Shown piece by piece: positions 1 through 6,725 of a stretch of 16,811 nt of DNA; the stretch's first letter is position 1; the number at the start of each line of letters is the position of its first letter. This DNA is from Prevotellaceae bacterium (lineage in GTDB: Bacteria > Bacteroidota > Bacteroidia > Bacteroidales > UBA932), in assembly GCA_031257655.1 (NCBI GenBank), contig JAIROF010000100.1, positions 1-16,811 on the forward strand. Reading direction: 5' to 3'. The position numbers and the translations under genes were made by a program. The notes beneath the pieces were generated by a model. It made no database searches. It saw nothing but the letters and a program-made list of their open reading frames with translations, and had not been told where the DNA came from.

Positions 1-4
1 TATA

Positions 5-219
5 GCTGTCTGGACGCTGATTTTTTTTGATTTGAATGATTGCTATGATTGGTGGCGCATGGGTGCGACGCATAGCGCTGTAGAGACGCACGGCGTGCGT
101 CTCACTGTGCATTGCGCATTGCGCCATTTTGTCGCGATACGCACGCGATACGCACGCGATACGCATGCGAGACGCACGCCGTGCGTCTCTACAGCGCCAT
201 TTCGCCGCCATTTCGTCGC
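5..219 (+). repeat. Composite palindromic repeat, left copy
   Basis: The element has three parts. First is an A/T-rich tail (about 5-55) with TGATT recurring about every 9 bp. Second are two 21-nt palindromes at 83-103 and 169-189, each with 9-bp arms GAGACGCAC/GTGCGTCTC and a 3-nt loop. Third are short tandem units in and after the spacer. Bases 75-103 and 169-197 are perfect inverted copies (29 bp) separated by 65 bp, so the piece can also fold into a long hairpin. The same architecture recurs in inverse orientation at 16171-16334. It looks like a dispersed non-coding repeat, possibly mobilised in trans, but no transposase or target-site duplication is visible. The rest of the first 360 bases (220-360) holds no gene I can support. 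Confidence 0.85.
134..166 (+). repeat. 11-bp tandem repeat, three copies
   Basis: GCGATACGCAC is repeated three times head to tail, the third copy ending in T instead of C. It lies in the spacer between the two palindromes of the left composite repeat. The right copy at 16171-16334 lacks this array, so it is probably a local expansion. Confidence 0.85.
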
Positions 220-360
220 TGACGACGCTTTTGCTGCGTAATATGAGAACTTAATTTTCATAGCACCTCAAAAAAAGAATTAGCCGTTATTAACCGTTAT
301 AAGCACAACCAACAAAAACAATTCTGCATTTCGTGCGCCACGAGCGCTTCACGCGGCAGC

Positions 361-1482
361 CTACAGCGTTTGGCTAAAGTTGGCGACGGCTTGCGCGAAT
401 GCCTCCCACGAAAGGTCGCGCTTGAGCTTGCCGATGTTTGCCGCAAACCTTTCGGTATTTCCCGGCTCAAAAAAGCGTTTTATTCCTTTTTCTATTTCGC
501 CAGCGTCAGGTTGCGCAACGATAACGCCCGTTTCGTTGTCCGCAATGGCCTCCTTTAGCCCGCCAACGTCGGTGGCGATTATGGGCAGGCCGAAGTGGCA
601 GGCAATGGAGGTTATGCCGCTTTGCGTTGCCGAGCGGTAGGGCAGCACGCAGGCGTCGGCTGCCGAAAAGAACAGCGGCACCTCGGCGTCGCTAATGTAT
701 CGCGCCTCTGCGCGCACGCGCTGCGCGTTGGGCAGGGCGGCTATCTGCGCGCGGTACTTCTCAAAGCCGCCGTACGGCTCGCCCGCTATGAGCAGCTGGT
801 AGCCCGGCGGGAGCTTCCCAAACGCTTCGATGAGCAAGTCCAGCCCCTTGTAGTCGCGGATAAGCCCAAAGAAGAGCAAGGTTTTTTTGTCGGGCTGCAA
901 GCCCAGCCTTGCCCGCGCCTGCGCCTTGGGAAGCGCCTCCCCAAAATGGCTGTAGAGGGGGTGCGGCTTGTACAGGAGCTTTGCGTCGGGCTTTAGCGAA
1001 AGCAAGTCGCGCCTCACGGCGTCGCTCATCACTATGGACGCAGCGCTTTGCTCGACAAAAAATTTAAGCAGCATCCGGTCAAAAAAATGAGGCTCATGCG
1101 GAATAACGTTGTGGTATAGCGTGATGATTTTTGCTTTCTTTCTCAGCAGCCGTGCAACGGTCGCATACGCCGGAATAAAAAAAGTCATCCAGTAGGCAAT
1201 GACAACAACATCCGGATGAAAATTTTTTATTAATCGGGCTGTTTTATAGTAGGAGAGCGGATTCAGGCTGTCGAGCGTCCGCAGGGTATTTATGGTAGAA
1301 AATTTAGAGCTGCTTTCTACGTACTGCGTTTTGCCGGGGAATAAAAACGTGGGGTACATTCTGCAAAATGTTACCGCTTTTACGTCATGCCCTTGTGCAG
1401 ACAGCGCGCCGTACAGCAAATTGCTAAACTCGGCAATGCCGCCCCGGTATGGATAAAAGGGAGAAAGAATGGCGATTTTCAT
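361..1482 (-). CDS. Family-4 (GT4) glycosyltransferase, GT-B fold
   Basis: This is a predicted cytoplasmic or membrane-associated glycosyltransferase of 373 aa, the usual length for GT4. The N-terminal acceptor domain opens with MKIAILSPFYPYRGGIAEFS, where the Gly-rich GGIAE turn (residues 14-18) is typical. The C-terminal nucleotide-sugar domain contains LLFFGLIRDYKGLDLL (202-217), the VLPYRSATQSGI segment (279-290) and GLPIIATDVGGLKEAI (298-313). The canonical E-x7-E pair of GT4 enzymes is absent: the aligned positions are not Glu. This matches a known PYRSATxSG-type variant, so activity is not excluded. It lies 42 bp downstream of queE on the same strand with no clear promoter between, so read-through is likely. 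Donor, acceptor and product cannot be told; capsule, LPS or glycoprotein glycan synthesis are the usual roles. Confidence 0.88.
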   Translation of the reverse strand: MKIAILSPFYPYRGGIAEFSNLLYGALSAQGHDVKAVTFCRMYPTFLFPGKTQYVESSSKFSTINTLRTLDSLNPLSYYKTARLIKNFHPDVVVIAYWMTFFIPAYATVARLLRKKAKIITLYHNVIPHEPHFFDRMLLKFFVEQSAASIVMSDAVRRDLLSLKPDAKLLYKPHPLYSHFGEALPKAQARARLGLQPDKKTLLFFGLIRDYKGLDLLIEAFGKLPPGYQLLIAGEPYGGFEKYRAQIAALPNAQRVRAEARYISDAEVPLFFSAADACVLPYRSATQSGITSIACHFGLPIIATDVGGLKEAIADNETGVIVAQPDAGEIEKGIKRFFEPGNTERFAANIGKLKRDLSWEAFAQAVANFSQTL

Positions 1483-1524
1483 ACGTAAATATCAGAACTT
1501 CTATTCGTTTTTTTGTTCTTGTTG

Positions 1525-2148
1525 CTACGGCACGTTCATAAACTTATGCGCCTGAATGGAGACACTCCAGCGCGGGTGCTGCTTGGCGTACTCCACAATC
1601 GTGGCCACCGCCTGCTTGTGCCGGCTCCATTCGGGCTGCAAAAAGAGCCGGCACGAGGCGGCTACCTTTGCGGCGTTTTCCTCCGCCCAGCGCAAATCCT
1701 GCTCGCCCTCCACGATTACCTTCAGCTCGCTTGCCTTTGCAAAAATTTCGGGCAACGGAGGCTGCTGCGGCTTTGGCGAAAGGCAAATCCAGTCCCACAC
1801 GCCCGACAGGGGCTGCGAGCCGGAGGTCTCCAGAAACGTTTGCAGCCCTTTTTCCTTTAGGAGGCTACAGAGCGTGTTGAGGTTGTAGCGGAGCGGTTCG
1901 CCGCCGGTCACCACCACCGCCTGCGCCGGAAACGACGCTGCCCGCGCCGCAATTTCGGCTGCCGAAACGAGCGGATAGCTTTTGGCGCTCCACGTCATTT
2001 TTGCGTCGCACCAGCGGCACCCTACGTCGCAGCCGCCCACGCGAATGAAGTAGGCCGGCTTCCCCACGTGGAATCCCTCGCCCTGTATGCTGTAGAAATC
2101 CTCCACCAGCGGCAGCATCTCAAAGATTTTAGATTTCAAATTATTCAT
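1525..2148 (-). CDS. queE: 7-carboxy-7-deazaguanine synthase QueE (radical SAM)
   Basis: QueE converts 6-carboxy-tetrahydropterin to 7-carboxy-7-deazaguanine, the ring-contraction step on the way to preQ0 and queuosine. The 207-aa protein has the substrate-binding opening VEDFYSIQGEGFHVGKPAYF (15-34), the radical-SAM cluster C40-x3-C44-x2-C47 followed by DAKMTW, the SAM-contacting TGGEP (81-85) and a QueE-like C terminus SIQAHKFMNVP. Length is normal. An internal Met at residue 11 is an alternative start. No other queuosine gene is in the window. It follows the TOPRIM gene by 37 bp on the same strand but is GC-rich like core genes, so it probably predates the ATPase/TOPRIM block next to it. 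Confidence 0.95.
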   Translation of the reverse strand: MNNLKSKIFEMLPLVEDFYSIQGEGFHVGKPAYFIRVGGCDVGCRWCDAKMTWSAKSYPLVSAAEIAARAASFPAQAVVVTGGEPLRYNLNTLCSLLKEKGLQTFLETSGSQPLSGVWDWICLSPKPQQPPLPEIFAKASELKVIVEGEQDLRWAEENAAKVAASCRLFLQPEWSRHKQAVATIVEYAKQHPRWSVSIQAHKFMNVP

Positions 2149-2172
2149 CTTACGTAAGACATTCGTGATGTC
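2149..2172 (-). promoter_or_regulatory. Palindromes immediately before queE
   Basis: A perfect 10-bp palindrome CTTACGTAAG (2149-2158) abuts the queE start codon, and a 5-bp-stem inverted repeat GACAT/ATGTC (2158-2172) follows it. These could be an operator or mRNA structure. No TAnnTTTG box is visible in the 37-bp gap. Function is unknown. Confidence 0.3.
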
Positions 2173-2185
2173 TGGGGTGAAAATA

Positions 2186-2851
2186 CTACAATCCGCCTTC
2201 TTCAGCTAAATGCAAGCGCAAAAAATCTTTCAACGGTTGTATTGCTGCTCCATTTAAATCCCAGTGCTCTGCTTTTTTGAAATCTCGATTGGAATCTTTT
2301 ACGTTGTCCTTTTCTGCTCTGGATTCGCCATGTAAAACTTCCATGTAGGCGTAAATTTTACTTTTCTTTGCAGGAATGGTCAAGGGATTTTTTGTACACG
2401 CTGTTTTTGTGGGCAAACAATCTTCAAATTTTTGCCAACAATCAAATACAGGCTTATTTTGAGGATTGATAATTTTTTCCAATAAATCTTCTAATGCCCC
2501 GTCGTCTTGGTTGTTGGGAAAAAGGAACAGCTCAAAGTTCAGGCTGTACTTTGCTTTCCATGCCTCAATCTCGCTTTTTCGCACAGAAAATCCGCCGCCA
2601 TTTTTAGGAGTATCCGCATCAAAAATAATAAGGTTTACGCCTCCTTCGGCAGCATTACGCCTCATGTCTTCCCTTATATTTTCGCCTTCTTTTCTACGAC
2701 TTTTAATTTTTGTCCAGCCGTCGCCGGAAAGTATATCTTCGGGAGCATTATCTTTGTCGCATTTCAACGAAGCGGCAAATAGATACTCTATATAATGGTG
2801 AACAAATCTTTGGTCTGCCTTACCTTCTACAAATATTTTGAATTTTTTCAT
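2186..2851 (-). CDS. TOPRIM-like DUF3226-type protein, partner of the upstream AAA ATPase
   Basis: This 221-aa protein begins KIFVEGKADQRFV (5-17), with the acidic residue E9 expected for TOPRIM strand 1. It has a DxD pair in LIIFDAD (D78, D80). The region FPNNQDDGALEDLLEKI (111-127) and the C-terminal KIYAYMEVL and WDLN segments resemble DUF3226 proteins as I remember them. TOPRIM folds bind Mg2+ and occur in topoisomerases, primases and OLD-type nucleases, so a nuclease or metal-dependent effector role is plausible but unproven. Its start codon shares one base with the ATPase stop (TAATG), which implies translational coupling and a joint function. Base composition is AT-rich compared with queE and gldG, suggesting transfer. 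A possible defence-system effector; DUF4435 or RloB-like proteins are alternative family assignments. Confidence 0.75.
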   Translation of the reverse strand: MKKFKIFVEGKADQRFVHHYIEYLFAASLKCDKDNAPEDILSGDGWTKIKSRRKEGENIREDMRRNAAEGGVNLIIFDADTPKNGGGFSVRKSEIEAWKAKYSLNFELFLFPNNQDDGALEDLLEKIINPQNKPVFDCWQKFEDCLPTKTACTKNPLTIPAKKSKIYAYMEVLHGESRAEKDNVKDSNRDFKKAEHWDLNGAAIQPLKDFLRLHLAEEGGL

Positions 2852-3936
2852 TAGCGAAACTCGTTTCCATTTCTTACGGAAGATTCCAACCCCTCAAAAG
2901 ACCTGACGTACGATTGAAAACCTTCTTTTGCTGTATTTACAATAGAAAAAACCTTTACGCTATCCTGCATGTCAACATAGCCTGTTTGCTTCAGCACGGT
3001 AGCCAAAGATTGTAGCATTTCCCAGCTGTGTGTTGTGATAAATAGCTGAATGTTGGCAGCGCGAGTTAGGTTAAACAGGGTTTGCCACATCAATTCTTGC
3101 GATTTAAAGTGCAAGCCATTTTCAATTTCGTCAATCAGGCAAATAAAATTTTGTTCGTCATTAGCGGCAATAGTAGCGGCAACGTTGAGAAGCCGACGAA
3201 CGCCGTCACCCATTAGCTGTAGCGGTATTCTTTCGGGTATGCTCTTTTTATCGACGTAAATGCCGTTGGGTAAAACGTATAACCCTGTTATTTTGCTGTC
3301 AAGCTTATTCAGCAAGTCGTTTAATATGTGCTCCTTTTTGGCAACGAATAAGGTTTTTAGCTGGTCGGACAATCCCGCATCAGCGGATCCCGAAAAAAAG
3401 AATTTTGAAACAATATCTTCCTTATAGCTGGCATTTAGGGCTTGCTTAATCCCGTCTTTTTCAAAACGAAGCCATGTTTTAAAAGATTTGACCTGCTCGC
3501 GCATGCTTTTCAGCGTAAAGGAATACTCTAACCCCAAAATATCGGGTGATGTTAGCAGTGAAGTTGCGGAAAATGAATTATCCTGAATAGCTTCTATTGC
3601 CCGGCTAACCACATTTTTCTCAAAGATTGGGCATATTTCTACTTTCCGATGTATGTTCATTGAAAAACTACCGGATAGCTGGGGTTTATTTTTTGTTTCA
3701 AGATTATAAAAAATGTACCTTAGAACATCCCTATCTGCAACTATTCCGCGCATCAGATTGATATTCAATGCCAACTCAGGATTTGACATCCCCGATAGCA
3801 GGAAAATGGACTCCAAAACAGAGGTTTTTCCGCTGTTATTCGCGCCCAGCAGCACGTTGATTTTGGAAAAATTGCTCATTTCCAAATTATCGAAACCTCG
3901 AAAATTTTGTATTTTCAGTGATTCTAATTGTAACAT
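2851..3936 (-). CDS. AAA family ATPase (SMC/OLD-like, AAA_15/AAA_21 type)
   Basis: This 361-aa ABC/SMC-class ATPase starts LESLKIQNFRGFDNLEM, the family's N-terminal strand. Walker A is GANNSGKTS (31-39). A signature-like LMGDGVRRLL lies at 241-250. Walker B is ICLIDEIENGLH (265-276), with the catalytic acid pair D269/E270. The switch His is in FITTHS (H303). The insertion between Walker A and the signature (about 50-235) carries no motif I recognise and is the likely sensor or dimer region; there is no fused nuclease domain, unlike OLD proteins. The next gene is a one-base-overlapping TOPRIM-like gene, so the pair looks like a split ATPase-TOPRIM system. The coding sequence is AT-rich relative to its neighbours. 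A role in phage or plasmid defence is inference from architecture. Confidence 0.88.
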   Translation of the reverse strand: MLQLESLKIQNFRGFDNLEMSNFSKINVLLGANNSGKTSVLESIFLLSGMSNPELALNINLMRGIVADRDVLRYIFYNLETKNKPQLSGSFSMNIHRKVEICPIFEKNVVSRAIEAIQDNSFSATSLLTSPDILGLEYSFTLKSMREQVKSFKTWLRFEKDGIKQALNASYKEDIVSKFFFSGSADAGLSDQLKTLFVAKKEHILNDLLNKLDSKITGLYVLPNGIYVDKKSIPERIPLQLMGDGVRRLLNVAATIAANDEQNFICLIDEIENGLHFKSQELMWQTLFNLTRAANIQLFITTHSWEMLQSLATVLKQTGYVDMQDSVKVFSIVNTAKEGFQSYVRSFEGLESSVRNGNEFR

Positions 3937-3961
3937 AGATGTCTATACGTAAAATATTGAG

Positions 3962-3969
3962 CAAAGGTA
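3962..3969 (-). promoter_or_regulatory. -7 box of a probable promoter for the ATPase/TOPRIM pair
   Basis: Read on the minus strand this is TACCTTTG, a perfect match to the Bacteroidota TAnnTTTG element, 25 bp upstream of the ATPase start. No TTTG-like -33 element is found 19-21 bp further upstream, so the promoter may be weak or activator-dependent. Confidence 0.5.
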
Positions 3970-4026
3970 CTAAATATTCCTGCCTAAACCTGTTTTGCAG
4001 AAATTTTTCCAGCTCTTATTGCCCCC

Positions 4027-4070
4027 AAAAAAATGATTTGCTTATCCTTACCCTTTAGCCGGGCAAATCA
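4027..4070 (-). terminator. Intrinsic-type terminator downstream of gldG
   Basis: Read on the minus strand, TGATTTGC (4070-4063) pairs with GCAAATCA (4041-4034) across a 21-nt loop containing a possible CCC/GGG inner pairing. Seven T residues follow directly (4033-4027). It lies 30 bp past the gldG stop and insulates the ATPase gene from gldG transcription. The upstream arm lies in the tandem repeat, so other repeat copies could also supply it. Confidence 0.6.
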
Positions 4071-4108
4071 GGAGCCGGGCAAATCAGGAGCTGGGCAAAT
4101 CAGGGGTT
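4061..4108 (+). repeat. 16-bp tandem repeat, three copies, overlapping the gldG stop
   Basis: The units are GGGCAAATCAGGAGCC, GGGCAAATCAGGAGCT and GGGCAAATCAGGGGTT, head to tail. The third unit contains the gldG stop codon (4100-4102) and its last residues. The array could vary in copy number between strains and would change only sequence after the stop. Confidence 0.9.
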
Positions 4109-5797
4109 AATAAAGCGCATTGCTTTCCCGTACTTCCGCTTTCGCCGGATCACGAACGCCACTCCACCGATTGCCAGCAGGGCGAGGGGGGCAATCGTGT
4201 TGACAGCAATCCACGCGCTACGCTCTCGCACCACGCGGGCGCGGTCGAGCAGGCGCATGGTGACTACTTTTCCGCGCAGCGCCATCAGCTCGCTGTCGTC
4301 GAGGAGGTAGGCCACCACATTTTTTACAAACTCCTTGTTGCCGTAGAGCACCTGCCGGGTGTAGCGGTCGTAGCCCAGGGGGAGGGCGCTACCGTTTGCC
4401 GTCACGTCGTTGCGGATCACGTCGCCGTCGGCCACCACCACCTGCGCCGTGCGCGCGCTTTTGTCGGCAAAGACAAACGGGCGGCCGTTGTTGTAGGGCG
4501 ACAGCACGCGGTGCCGGAAGATGGAGGTAAATTCGCCCTGCAGCAGCACCGCCACGGGCAAGCTCCCCTGGCTGTAGCGGCGCGTATCGATGTCGTTGAC
4601 GACCTGCTCCAGCCCCACGTAAAACGGCGCATTCTTGACAGCCGATCGCGGCGAGGTGGACAGCAGCACCTGCTTGCGCGCGCCTTCGCCCGGCAGGGTG
4701 TCGATGGTGCTGGGAAATTCGGTTTTTACCACGTTCAGGTTGCGCGAAATGGGGTTGTCCGGCGAGGGGAACAGCAGCGGGTAGTACGTCCACGGCAGGG
4801 GCGAAAACTTGGCGGGCATGCCCGCCGGGGCAACGTTTACCGGTATCAGGGCGCACTGCAAATCCTGCACCACGTTGGCGTTGATGCGCACGCCGTAGCG
4901 AAACAGCAGGTCGTTCAGGTTGTGGTCGTTGGTAATGCCAAAGGTGAGATGCCCGTTGGCCAAGCTGTCTTCGTGCACCAGCACCGGCTCAATGAACCAC
5001 GCGACCTTTCCGCCGCGCATGACGTGCTGGTCAACCACCAGCTTGTCGGCTTCGCTCCACGCCTTGGTGGGCTTGGCTATCACCGCCAGCGCGTAGCCGC
5101 TAAGCGCGCTCACGTCGCCGCTCAGCGTAATGCGGCTCACGCGGTAGTAGGCCGACAGCTCCTGCACCGCGTCGGCCACCTGAGCGGCGCTCAGCTCGCC
5201 GTGCCCGTCGATGAAGGCAATTTTTTCGAGATCCTTTCGCCCCAGCTCCTCAACGGCGCTGACAAGGGCGTACTCGAGGTTTTGGATGGCGTTGTTGATG
5301 TTTTCTTCGGTGGAGATGTTCGGGTTGACCTGCAGAAAGTTTACCCCCCGCTGCTTTCCGTTGAGGCTCACCACTGCGCCGGGAAAGAGGTCTACCTGCG
5401 TAACGCCGCCCTCCGCATTTTTTTCCTGCACCGTGTGGGGCAGCAAGCCCTTGCGGAGCAGCTCCCGGTAAAAGGCCTCCTTGTGCCGACCTGCGCCAGG
5501 GTTGACAAATTCGTACTGCAGGCCTCCGCCGACGTGCGCCTGCATATCGTCGAGCATATCCTTCACGGCGCGCTGCAGCGGGCGCATGCCCACCGGCATT
5601 TCGCCCTCTAAGTAAACCTTAACGAATACGGCGGCCGGCTGCCTGCGCAGCGCCTCTTTGGTCGCGCGGGAGAGCGTGTAGCGCTTGTCGGCGGTGAGGT
5701 CGAGGCGCAGGGGAAAAGCGTTTGACAGCAGGAAAAGCGCCACCGCGCCTGCCGCCACCGCGAAAAAATGCAGTATGCCTTGTTGCTTTATAGTCAT
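4100..5797 (-). CDS. gldG: GldG, gliding-associated ABC transporter auxiliary/substrate-binding component
   Basis: This 565-aa inner-membrane protein has an N-terminal transmembrane helix (about 10-28), the conserved RLDLTADKRYTLS (31-43), a long periplasmic ABC_transp_aux region including INNAIQNLEYALVSAVEEL and KIAFIDGHGEL, and a C-terminal helix (about 529-550) followed by a basic tail. This matches GldG, which with GldF and an ATPase (GldA) forms an ABC-type transporter needed for gliding in Flavobacterium. Here gldF, normally adjacent upstream, is missing: the upstream neighbour is a divergent GT5-like gene. The protein may pair with a distant GldF or have another role. Transcription starts from a promoter at 5834-5864 and probably ends at the terminator at 4027-4070. 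Confidence 0.9.
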   Translation of the reverse strand: MTIKQQGILHFFAVAAGAVALFLLSNAFPLRLDLTADKRYTLSRATKEALRRQPAAVFVKVYLEGEMPVGMRPLQRAVKDMLDDMQAHVGGGLQYEFVNPGAGRHKEAFYRELLRKGLLPHTVQEKNAEGGVTQVDLFPGAVVSLNGKQRGVNFLQVNPNISTEENINNAIQNLEYALVSAVEELGRKDLEKIAFIDGHGELSAAQVADAVQELSAYYRVSRITLSGDVSALSGYALAVIAKPTKAWSEADKLVVDQHVMRGGKVAWFIEPVLVHEDSLANGHLTFGITNDHNLNDLLFRYGVRINANVVQDLQCALIPVNVAPAGMPAKFSPLPWTYYPLLFPSPDNPISRNLNVVKTEFPSTIDTLPGEGARKQVLLSTSPRSAVKNAPFYVGLEQVVNDIDTRRYSQGSLPVAVLLQGEFTSIFRHRVLSPYNNGRPFVFADKSARTAQVVVADGDVIRNDVTANGSALPLGYDRYTRQVLYGNKEFVKNVVAYLLDDSELMALRGKVVTMRLLDRARVVRERSAWIAVNTIAPLALLAIGGVAFVIRRKRKYGKAMRFINP

Positions 5798-5833
5798 TGA
5801 AAATACGGTGTAATTTACCTGATTTTTGGCTTA

Positions 5834-5864
5834 CAAATATACCGTTTTTTTTGCCACCTCTAAA
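5834..5864 (-). promoter_or_regulatory. Promoter for gldG
   Basis: On the minus strand the -7 box is TATATTTG (5841-5834), and TTTA sits at the -33 position (5864-5861) with a 19-bp spacer. This is close to the Bacteroidota consensus TTTG-N19-21-TAnnTTTG. It lies 36 bp before the gldG start and is interleaved with the oppositely directed promoter at 5850-5880. Confidence 0.65.
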
Positions 5865-5880
5865 TAATTTAGTATCTTTG
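5850..5880 (+). promoter_or_regulatory. Promoter for the GT5-like/DUF4270 gene pair
   Basis: TTTG (5850-5853), a 19-bp spacer and TATCTTTG (5873-5880) match the Bacteroidota consensus exactly. It places transcription start shortly before the ATG at 5913 and rules out the in-frame GTG at 5880, which lies inside the -7 box. Confidence 0.8.
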
Positions 5881-5912
5881 TGGCTATTTCATTAGCGTAC
5901 CTCCACAAAAAA

Positions 5913-6725
5913 ATGGCAAACAGTCGAAAAATACTATTCGTAAATCAGGAGATGATGCCGTACGTATCGGAAACCGAGGTATCCAAAGTCTCGCGCTACC
6001 TGCCGCAGGCTATTCAGGATCAAGGCTACGAAATACGCTCTTTCATGCCGCGCTACGGCAGCATCAACGAGCGGCGCAACCAGCTGCATGAGGTCATTCG
6101 CTTATCGGGGATGAACCTCGTCATCAACGACGCCGACCACCCGCTCATCATAAAGGTCGCCTCCATTCCCTCGGCGCGGATGCAGGTGTACCTCATTGAC
6201 AACGAAGACTACTTCAGGCGGAAGGAAATGCAGTTTGACGAAGGCGGCGCATTCTTTGGCGACAACGACGAGCGCATGATTTTCTTTGCCCGAGGCACGC
6301 TCGAAACCATCAAAAAGCTGCGCTGGCAGCCCGAATTAGTCCACTGCCACGGCTGGTTTTCGATGGTAACGCCCCTGTTTATAAAAAAAGCCTACCGCGA
6401 AGACCCGCTCTTTGCCAAGGCAAAGGTCGTGATTTCCGTCTACAACGAAAGCTTCGACGCCCTGTTTGACCCCTACTTTCACAAGAAAGTGCTGCTCGAC
6501 GGCGTAAAGGCCAAAGAGGTAGAGGCGCTCTCCAAGGTGAGCTACGTCAACCTGATGAAGTTCGCCATATCCTACTCCGATGGCGTGGTTATCGGCAGCA
6601 AAAGCATCCATCCGGAGCTGCAAAAGCACATTAAAACGTTAAAAATCCCGGTGCTGCCCTACCACGAAGAGCAGTACGTAGAAACCTACATGAATTTTTA
6701 TGACAAGATTTTTGCAAAAAAGTAA
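5913..6725 (+). CDS. Glycogen/starch synthase-like protein, N-terminal GT5 domain only
   Basis: The protein is 270 aa, against roughly 480 for full GlgA. It aligns with the N-terminal half of GlgA: KILFVNQEMMPYVSETEVS (6-24), FMPRYGSINERR (44-55), DNDERMIFFARG (117-128) and VHCHGW (143-148). The GlgA KTGGL ADP-glucose motif is not present at the start; that stretch reads YVSETEVSKVSRYLP. The whole C-terminal GT-B domain is missing. It therefore probably does not make glycogen by itself. Bacteroidota commonly carry this half protein next to DUF4270 lipoproteins, as here. The ATG at 5913 is chosen because the earlier GTG (5880) is within the promoter. The next gene overlaps its end by 26 bp. 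Confidence 0.85.
   Translation: MANSRKILFVNQEMMPYVSETEVSKVSRYLPQAIQDQGYEIRSFMPRYGSINERRNQLHEVIRLSGMNLVINDADHPLIIKVASIPSARMQVYLIDNEDYFRRKEMQFDEGGAFFGDNDERMIFFARGTLETIKKLRWQPELVHCHGWFSMVTPLFIKKAYREDPLFAKAKVVISVYNESFDALFDPYFHKKVLLDGVKAKEVEALSKVSYVNLMKFAISYSDGVVIGSKSIHPELQKHIKTLKIPVLPYHEEQYVETYMNFYDKIFAKK

Noticed and set aside
134..166. Possible CRISPR-like array (also considered at 4061-4108)
   Set aside because: Units are 11 or 16 bp, directly adjacent with no spacers, and no cas genes are present.
32..261. Open frames on both strands in the left repeat (AVETHGVRL-type translations), with a similar one at 16060-16329
   Set aside because: They arise from translation of the palindromic repeat in different frames; similarity between them reflects the DNA repeat, not a protein family.
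4511..5611. A 366-codon open frame antisense to gldG
   Set aside because: Shadow of GC-rich coding sequence, His/Arg/Val-rich without domain features; gldG on the other strand is well supported.
5880..5912. GTG start adding 11 residues to the GT5-like protein
   Set aside because: The codon overlaps the -7 promoter box, so it would precede the transcript start.
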